From: Arabidopsis thaliana
Lineage: Eukaryota > Streptophyta > Magnoliopsida > Brassicales > Brassicaceae
DNA length: 64,000 bases
Direction: 5' to 3'
Assembly: GCF_000001735.4 (NCBI RefSeq)
Contig: NC_003074.8
Coordinates: 7,626,101-7,690,100, forward strand
Shown here: positions 56,650-64,000 of the stretch, piece by piece
Position numbering within the stretch: position 1 is the stretch's first letter
Layout of the letters: the number at the start of each line of letters is the position of its first letter
The notes under the pieces: model-generated
What the model saw: the letters and a program-made list of their open reading frames with translations, nothing else
What the model was told of the DNA's origin: nothing
Database searches by the model: none
Made by a program: the position numbers and the translations under genes

Positions 56650-58751
56650 TTTTTTAGATCTTCCCTAAATCTTTGTGTTTGTTATTATTGTTGTTAATAA
56701 TGAATGGCGTCTTTTACCAATTCTGAAGGATTAAATATGGTTCCTTTAGGTATAATGGCATTGACGCAATATTGATTGTGGTATATCCTGATCATTTGGC
56801 TTTTTTTTCTATGTTATTTGATCCTGGAAATGCCTCACACATTTGTTCTATCTTCTTTTTCATTATTTACGAATTGGGTTTCCTCTGAATTTACGATGAG
56901 GTTTGTTGGTTGAATATAAAGTTGTTGGAGCGAGATGGATTGTTTGGAGTGCAATGATGTTTTCTTTTCTCAGATTTGGTTTTTCTAACTGAAATTGATG
57001 ATTGTTCTGTTTTATTATTCGATTAAGACCGTCTCCAATATTAATCCCTATTTTTTCGTTGGAGATGCTCTTGCTTCTTCCTGTTTTAGTTGTCAAAAGT
57101 CTTATGATTGTTAATCATTTGATTAAAGACATTCGCATACAATTCTGTTATCAATAATGAGAAGGAAAATGTGATGATTTAACATACGGAACAATTATGG
57201 TTGCTGTCATTACTTATACGAGTTCGATGTTGAGAATTGTTGGTGGATAATTTGTGTTGCCTTCTTGATTTCCTGCGTTGAAACAAAAAGGTTGCCACAT
57301 TTTGCTGGATGAAGAATTGTTGGTTCTGTGTGATGTTGTTTATGTGATCTTCAGGTGTGATCTTACATGAGAGACTAAAAAGAGAGCAACGGGTTTGGTT
57401 TGAGTTTGTTTAGGTCAAACCATCAGAGAGACATTACGAGATATCGTATCATACCCTTGGGCCAATTCTGCAATATGCGTTGGAGTTTTGTTAATCTTGA
57501 TCATACCTTTCATATGCCTATTATCGGCTTTATTGACTTAGTTGTATCACTTGGTCCTATACTCCTTGTTCCCTTTCTCTGATAAGTCTATGACTTCGCT
57601 GTTATGATCATTGCGTTTGGTTTTTGTCGTCCCTGTTTGTAAATTTGCCAAGATTGAAAATGTAATTTCGAAGAACCAAAATTGTATCACAAGGCAAATA
57701 TTTTATATACTTCTAACTCTCCCAAAATATCGAGCATTATCTTAATATCTTTACTATGTCAACTTTTGGCAAAACTTTATTAGAAATCTGAAAATAAAAC
57801 TCACAAGATTAATTATTTTTCAGAAAAGAGAAACTAATATATAGGACTTACCTATATTAATTGTTTAGAGATATTCATACTCCATTTACTTGAACTTTTT
57901 TATTAAGTGTTCAGATTATGTTCCATCTCTTGTATTTTATTGCTTTTTTCTCTACACATAAGAACCTTTCAGTTTCCATTTATGAAGATTTATAAAATGG
58001 TACAGATACTTTAGTAAAATGTTGTATCATTATATGGAGAGATGTACAAATTTATATAGAGATAATATTCAGTAATTTAATTTAGACAGATCATACAAAT
58101 GTTAATAACAAAAAAGAAAAAGAAAAAAGACAAAACTGGAATAGAATTAGAGAACTAAATACCTCTAATTAAACCGGATTTGATGGTAGTATACAAAACC
58201 AAAATCTTGACATTTTGTTAATCCTTCGAATACATAAGGGCAAAATAGTAAAATACCAGCTCTGTTTTTACTTATTTTCTTTCTTAAAAGAAATATATAA
58301 ATACGAAGGATCGATCCTTAAATTGTTTCAGCTTTCTTTTTGTTTTCATTTTCCGGTAATATCATTTTCGTCCGACTTGTTTTCTCCTCCTTGCCGTTAA
58401 GTTCCATTGAAGAAGAAGAAGAAGAAGGTGTGATTCAACGATAAACCTAGCGAGAAAACGAACCGCATAAAATCGCCATTGTAGGTTTTCGATTTTCTCA
58501 GTCTTACATAGCTCGAAATTGATGTATAACTGGTTTTTATTCATGCTCGATTCTAGAGATTTTTAGAAAATCCTATTCCAGTGAGAATCTAGAGATTTCC
58601 ATTTTGAAGCGTTTCTTCTGTTTCGTATGTAGGAACGAGACGGTGGTGTTAATCTATGGTTATGGAGGTTTGCTTGACTTTTTGAGGTTGGCTTGACTTT
58701 TGAAGTTTTGATCTGAAGAAAAGAGGTTTCGTTGTAATTGGTTTATACATC
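56650..58751. other. Rest of the snoRNA transcription unit and C3H40 promoter/leader
   Basis: 56650-57650 looks transcribed-type (less AT-rich, possible splice acceptor ttcag|g at 57350-57355) but has no convincing ORF. It contains an inverted pair, gtctccaa near 57031 and ttggagatgctc at 57059. From about 57700 the DNA is AT-rich until the C3H40 leader, which holds a (gaa)n run at 58409-58427 and probably begins near 58330. Confidence 0.45.
57163..57274 (+). ncRNA. Weak fourth box C/D snoRNA candidate D
   Basis: C box GTGATGA at 57171-57177, D-like box TTGA at 57265-57268 and a 6-bp stem AGGAAA (57163-57168) with TTTCCT (57269-57274). The D box is not canonical and I could not match the segment upstream of it to rRNA, so it is only a candidate. 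Confidence 0.25.
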
Positions 58752-61700
58752 ATGTCTGGGTCGAGTATGTATAAGACGAAGCTTTGTATTCTGTTCAATA
58801 AGACTGGTGATTGTTCGAGGCCGAATTGTACTTTTGCTCATGGAAATGCTGAGCTTCGTCGTCCTGGCGAATCTTCTTTTACAGGTAATGTTTTCGTTTA
58901 TGCATTTGAATAGGCTATTTATTCTGGTTTAAGTTTGTTAATGGTGGAAGGATTGATGAATTTATGAGTGCTTCTTTTTATTAGAGTAAAATAGAAAAGT
59001 TTTTATTTAATTAAGTCTCTTTTGCTTAGACTTTGCAAGATTTTTATATTATACTTTGATGATTCTGTGAAGTATTTTTCTTCTGAAGTTTTGTGGTTCA
59101 ATGCATTTGCTTTGTGAGTATTATTCCATATTTTATGAGATTGTGTAAAACGTTTCAGCCTACAGTGTTCTGTTTGATAAACACATGGTAATGGTATCAG
59201 TATTATACTTTGCTTTGGATTTGGTTTTCTCCATATCAACTTTTACTGACTAGTTTTGTCCTGCGGAATCATTCTGGAATATGCAGAAAGATAGCTACTC
59301 ACAGGCTTAGTATTATTTTTTATCCGGGAATGGAATCTACTGGTCTTTCTGGCTGCAATTTATATTGGTTTTCTTATTGGAGTGGAATCTGCTGGGTTTT
59401 TTTGTGGTGAAATTTATCTTGGTTTTCTTATTGCTCTTGAAAGCACATTCTTTATGAAGAAAATCTATCATGGGTTTTGCGGGGTACTTATTCTTCGACA
59501 ACTATGGTTTTCAGACTCCCGAGATTTGGTTGCAAGCAATGCTTGTTATTAGGATTTATCAATGCCTGTTGTTATTACTTCTGGCATTTTCATACTTCCA
59601 GTTATGTATGTGGAGCACGTGGTATTTTCTGTGATTATTTATATCTTCAATGGTCTTTCAAGCGGTTTCTTGGATCAAGAAATATGCAGTTTATGGGGGT
59701 TTGATTGTCAGTATATCAAATTTGGTGGATTTTGATTGTGTAATTAAATGGAACTTCAAGATTGGTTCTTATTTTCTCTCGTCCAACATAATCTGAAGCC
59801 TTCTCAACCTATGATTTATCAATGAGATTCAGTGACTCCACTTATTTAGTACCCAATTGTGGTTTCTTTCCAACTGCTGGTAAGAAGAGGACATTATATT
59901 GTGGTCTCTTTGAACTGGGAAGTAATCACCATTACGTTTTTCTTTATGTTACTAGTAGTTTTCTGTGATCTTATCCAAGTGTTGTTGACTGGCATGATTC
60001 TGATTGTTTGAAATGGAGTTCACATCTGTAGCACAAGTATGCTTTACTGCAAAGTCTGTTTCGTCTACTGCAGGAAGACGTCACAATATGGATAGTGACT
60101 TAAGAGATAGACGTCACAATATGGATAGTGACTTAAGAGATAGACTTGGTAGACAGTTTTCTCCAGAGCGGAGACCTTCCTTAGACAGAAGTGGAAGACG
60201 GGTACAAAGGTTTAGTGGTAAGATCTACAGCTTTGGGTTTATGGAGTTCTGTTGTCGATTAGGCAGAGTCAAAAGTCTCTGTCAACTGTTTGTTCTGTAT
60301 TTCTTTCTTTTCTTATTACCGACGGAATTCAAATTTGCAGGACATGACAATTCTATGCCATTTGAGAATCGAAGGTATCTTCTCCCCTCGGTTTTGCTTA
60401 TGCTCATGCTATGTGAAATTTCAGTGGTAATTTGATGGCCATGCTTTAACAATGCGGCTTTATATTTCTTATTATCACAGAGATAAAGACTACAGGGAGA
60501 ACCGTAGATTTGATGAACGACGTGATTATGCTGGTGGTTTGAAAGTTGGGAATAGGATTGAAGACAGGGCAGAAGATGGAAGAAATAAGTTTCATGGTTA
60601 CAATAATGTTCTGGAAGAGCAGGTTCGAAACTTTCATTTTCTTGGTTGGGTGTTAGTTGAGGACGTGATTTCGCTTTATCTTAATCTAATGTTTAGTGGA
60701 TGTAAACATTTGTAAAGATGTTGCTAAAGGACCCAAGTCCAATTTGTCTATATGCAGTTAAAAGATGTAGAGATGGATGTTAAGATGCTAACTGATGACA
60801 AACTACGATTGGAGGTAAATTTCTCCATTCCACAATTGATTTGATTGCATCGTAAATACGAGTTAATTGACAAATTTCTTTTGTCCAAAGGCGTCCGTTG
60901 AAAGGAAGGCACATGAAGTAGACATTCTTACTTCTAGGATCCAGGAGCTTGAGACCCAGTTGGATAGAGAGAAAGATGAATGTAGGAGGTAATGACTAAT
61001 TCCTTTTTGATGTTTGCTTGAAATTAATTATGATGCGATATACTTGAAGAAACTTTATTTGGCAAATCTGGGACTTGATCTTCTGGTGACAAGTATTGTT
61101 CAATCCTTTTGTGTGTCAGGATTACTTCAAGCTCGAAGAAATTTGTGAAAGAATATAACCGTTTCTTGCGGGCACAAGATGATCTAAAGAGGCAAGGCAT
61201 TTATCTCTATTTCTAATTGCTTCTTATTTAAGAATGCAAAAATTCATTCAATAACACAATGCCAAACCTATAGGTCAGAAGCCCGTCTTCAGAAATTGGG
61301 AAACCAACTTAGTACGTATCTTGCTGGAAGTGAAGGCAATAATAGGGATGTAGGCCTGGATATTGTGAGCGATGAAGAGACTAATGGTCGGAATTTGAGA
61401 ACTGCTTGTGATCCACATAACGAGTTGCAGAATACTTCTTCACTGTCCAGGAAAAAGCATTATGTGGATCAATATACTACGAAAGAACCTGTTGAAGATG
61501 GTAAACTTATCTATACTATTAGATTTATGTCTAAACTAAAAATCAGTTCATACACACGTTATGAACCTTCTCCATCTGTTTTAGGCTTGATAGGGAGAGG
61601 TGAAGAAGAGAAGGTGGAGAATGAGAAGAAGAGACCACCTTGTTGGAATATGCTTTCTTCAAAATCATATTCTGAAGAAGAAAGTGGAGCGTGGAACGAT

Positions 61701-62260
61701 GAAGACACAATTAACAGGTCCTCGTCAAAGGAAGACAATTGGAAAAGAAGAAGGTTCTCTATTGGCACCTCAGCTACCGATAAGGTACATCATCTTTCTT
61801 CTTCTGCAGAAATGGTGTTCACTTGAAGCAGATCGACGTTGGGGATCATGTTAATTCTTAGTGCTTTTGATGATCTTTCACGTTGTAGATGTGTTTTTGT
61901 TAAAAGCCGAGATAATAGACTTGGTTACATGGTTACGGTGCTTCAGGTTATATTGTCTACGAGTATGGCAGCTCGGGAATTTGATGATGTTGCAGAATCT
62001 GAGGAAGAGAATCCCGAAGCAGCCAACGGCTCTCCTCTCATATCTCTTCCTCCACCCCCACCTTTCAGAGATGCCCATGTTCAGGTAAGCACGAGTAGAT
62101 TCTCGAAAACTTATGTTGGTAAACTAAATTTGCCAAAAAGTAAGTACTCGGAGATGATGATCCTCACGAATCTCGTGTGCTTTGTGTTCAGAGAGACGAG
62201 GATGATGTAAACGGTGATGTGATGGAACAGAAGAAAGCCTATGACGATGATTCCGTCTGA
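58752..62260 (+). CDS. C3H40: CCCH zinc-finger coiled-coil protein C3H40
   Basis: Likely nuclear RNA-binding protein, called zinc finger CCCH domain-containing protein 40. Eleven exons: 58752-58884, 60074-60217, 60341-60374, 60481-60622, 60758-60814, 60891-60988, 61120-61191, 61274-61500, 61585-61784, 61947-62084 and 62192-62260. They sum to 437 residues. One finger near residues 12-30 (C-X8-C-X4-C-X3-H: CILFNKTGDCSRPNCTFAH) is followed by an Arg/Asp/Ser-rich region with an exact 11-residue duplication RRHNMDSDLRD. A long charged coiled coil follows (LKDVEMDVKMLTDDKLRLEA to RLQKLGNQL, about residues 170-250), then an acidic tail with PPPPP near the end. Intron 7 uses a GC donor (AG|GCAAG at 61192). 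Its biological role is not clear from the sequence. Confidence 0.93.
60076..60141 (+). repeat. Exact 33-bp in-frame tandem duplication in C3H40 exon 2
   Basis: Copies 60076-60108 and 60109-60141 are identical, encoding RRHNMDSDLRD twice. Perfect identity implies a very recent duplication or ongoing homogenisation. Confidence 0.95.
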
Positions 62261-62528
62261 TCAAGACTTTGAACATTAAAAAGTAGCCTGTTTGTTAGGT
62301 GCAATATTGACGACCATGATTAGAATCGGTACATGCTTTGTTCATCATCTTTAGATATATATTGAAAAAGAACTAAAGCTTGATCTTCAAACGAAGATGT
62401 CCTTTTATTGTTTCAATGTTGCGTAGAGAAACTAACGCCATACTCTTTATTTCAGTAGTGATTTCCAGTGTAATCACTATATAGGCAAAATTGAAAATTT
62501 CTGTTCTTTTGAAAACAAAAATTATGCT
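62261..62528. other. Convergent 3' spacer between C3H40 and ATXR2
   Basis: Short region with the 3' UTRs of the two converging genes; nothing else seen. Confidence 0.6.
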
Positions 62529-64000
62529 TCAAATTGATGAAGAATCTTCAAGACACTTAGAGCACTTGCAGCTGAAACCATAGTCTGCAAGTAATGCTTG
62601 TCTCTCTTTGTATGGAAGCTCCTCGTCGATATATGAAATCGTCACCTGTTGTTTTACATATGGAACTCAAAAGCAAGCTCTCTTTTCCAAAATATTCAAT
62701 TGCTATTACGATTAAAGAGAAGATGCGTACCTCTTCGTTCTTGCTGATGCGTCTTAATGCAATTATCACTGCTTGTCCGTCTCTGTCCTGCAAAACCCAC
62801 AAGACAAACGAGTTACACTTGGATTCAGTCTGAAAGTGTTGATGAAAAATCTTCGATCCTTAAGATTTGTAGGCCATAAAGAGGACGAAGATGTAAGAAG
62901 GATACCTCTTCTCTTTTGAAGGCTTTTGCATTAGGGCAACAAGAATGGTTCATACAGCTTTGCAGAGGGAAGAAGGCCGTTCCTAAACACAAATACAGAT
63001 GATGTAATAATGTCAAATCTTGGTTACAAGTTACATAACTCCTCTGTTTTATGGTTACAATGTTCCCTTCATTTCTAACCTTGGCAACAGTCCGAGTACT
63101 CATCACCAAGAGCATCTAGAAACGGTCTTGTGATTTCCTCGGTTTCTTCCTATCATAATGAGAATAAGAAACTGGTAAGCGTCGATAGATTTTGGTCAAA
63201 GAACAAACAGGTGGAAAGCATTACTCTGTTCAGACCTTTTCTGCATCAGGAAGATCATCAATATACAAGAAATAGTCCTCTACTGGTGATGCTACCACCA
63301 AGTCTCTGCCAGAGATCAAAGCATATTGTGGGTAAATTCATTGTAAATGTAAGAGTATAAACAGGAGTTGACGACTCTTACAGGTTATTCAGCTCAAACA
63401 TGCCGATGATATTCCCATAGATTTCGAGGGAGAACACTTATCAGCGTCAAGGAATGACCCTCTATGAGTAAAAAATAGAAGTAGGAAACGATGGTACAGA
63501 TAATATATCAAACTGACTAGGGGGGATACGGGCTTCACATTCTTTGTCAAATATGGCTATCTTCAGGAGCTCCAAAGACTGGAGATAAAACAATATTATT
63601 CAGTTGGCAAAACAGTCAGGATTTGAAATTGATGCACTGGCGATTGTGATCTCTACACAAAACACGGCAAGTAAACTCAACCTTCAAATGATATTATACA
63701 ACTGAAACACCTACCGTACACGCAAGGTTCTTTATTTGCATCCTGAAGGCTCCTTCATCAGTAGGATCAACATCATCTGGCAATGCAATGCAGTCCCACC
63801 ACCTACCAAAGAGTTTTAGATAATTTATATGTGGCGTAGGTATATCACCGAAAAGCTTATTAAGTATGATCATGAGGTACCATATGTAATTTGGATCACA
63901 TTCAGAAACACATAGAAAAAAAAAGCAAGTGATTCATTTTCTTCTTCAACAGTCAAGAAATATCTAATGGCAACATCAATGTATACCTTCTTTTGTATCC
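62529..64000 (-). CDS. ATXR2: SET-domain protein ATXR2, 3' part (runs off window)
   Basis: Trithorax-related histone lysine methyltransferase of the SMYD-like class. ATXR2 is reported to deposit H3K36me3 during callus and root formation. C-terminal exons on the minus strand are 63987-64000 and beyond, 63802-63715, 63578-63530, 63436-63382, 63305-63236, 63149-63080, 62982-62906, 62787-62731 and 62645-62529, joining in one frame. Recognisable pieces are RRWWDCIALPDDVDPTDEGA, SLELLKIAIFDKECEALFSL, EIYGNIIGMFELNNLDLVVA and EEITRPFLDALGDEYSDCCQ. The SET core is SCMNHSCCPNAKA (cofactor-binding NHS motif) followed by SYIDEELPY with its conserved Tyr. The post-SET zinc site GFSCKCSKC ends the protein (LEDSSSI). 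The N-terminal half lies outside the window. Confidence 0.92.

Noticed and set aside
56885-56996. Another possible C/D snoRNA (C-like cgatgag, CTGA at 56989)
   Set aside because: C box is off-consensus, the stem is AATT only, and no rRNA complement was found upstream of the D box.
57031-57070. gtctccaa ... ttggagatgctc inverted pair as a MITE
   Set aside because: Arms are short and imperfect with no flanking duplication; this motif is common in Arabidopsis intergenic DNA.
57376-57480. Possible H/ACA snoRNA (ggtttg...caaacc hairpin, then ACATTA)
   Set aside because: The second hairpin and a final ACA at the right distance could not be found.

Overview
The window reads as nuclear DNA of Arabidopsis thaliana, most likely the arm of chromosome 3 around At3g21660 to At3g21820. 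The evidence is the gene content and order, codon use, GT-AG introns, AT-rich intergenic DNA, plant-only families (UGT71B, APO, DTX, class III peroxidase) and proteins I recognise at full length. Exon joins were worked out by hand; most spliced genes give an open frame with the family's expected length (NPF6.4 590 aa, DTX40 506, SGP2 292, ICL 576, FOLB3 160, APO4 337, PER30 329, C3H40 437). Locus and gene names come from memory, not from a search.

Layout. Positions 1-554 (-) hold the 5' end of a UBX/UBA-domain gene. 842-2854 (-) is the nitrate transporter NPF6.4. 7394-7753 (-) is a small myristoylation-type protein. A quiet stretch to 12.6 kb carries a SINE with clear target-site duplications, a 60-bp tandem duplication and a probable solo LTR. 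12650-15761 (+) is the MATE transporter DTX40, 18481-20090 (+) the Tem1/Spg1-like GTPase SGP2, and 22280-23433 (+) a small protein of unknown role whose tail resembles that of one bHLH subgroup. 26689-29773 (-) is peroxisomal isocitrate lyase. 33661-35079 (-) is FOLB3, between a Helitron-like remnant and a ~105-bp tandem array. 36442-37538 (-) is APO4.

38-56 kb is a tandem UGT71B glucosyltransferase cluster: UGT71B1 and HYR1 on +, then the peroxidase PER30 (+), then UGT71B6, UGT71B7, a decayed UGT71B copy and UGT71B8, all on -. These enzymes glucosylate small hydrophobic acceptors such as abscisic acid, phenolics and xenobiotics. A Mutator-type miniature element with 9-bp TSDs and a GC-rich minisatellite sits between HYR1 and PER30.

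The most interesting region is 55.98-56.66 kb. A promoter with two site II (TGGGCT) motifs and two telo-boxes is followed by three box C/D snoRNA candidates in tandem. Each has C and D boxes, a closing stem and 10-15 nt antisense elements that match 25S or 18S rRNA as I remember them. It looks like a plant polycistronic snoRNA gene, possibly with a fourth, weaker member. The window ends with C3H40, a CCCH zinc-finger coiled-coil protein (58752-62260, +), and the 3' half of the SET-domain gene ATXR2 (62529-64000, -, running off the window).
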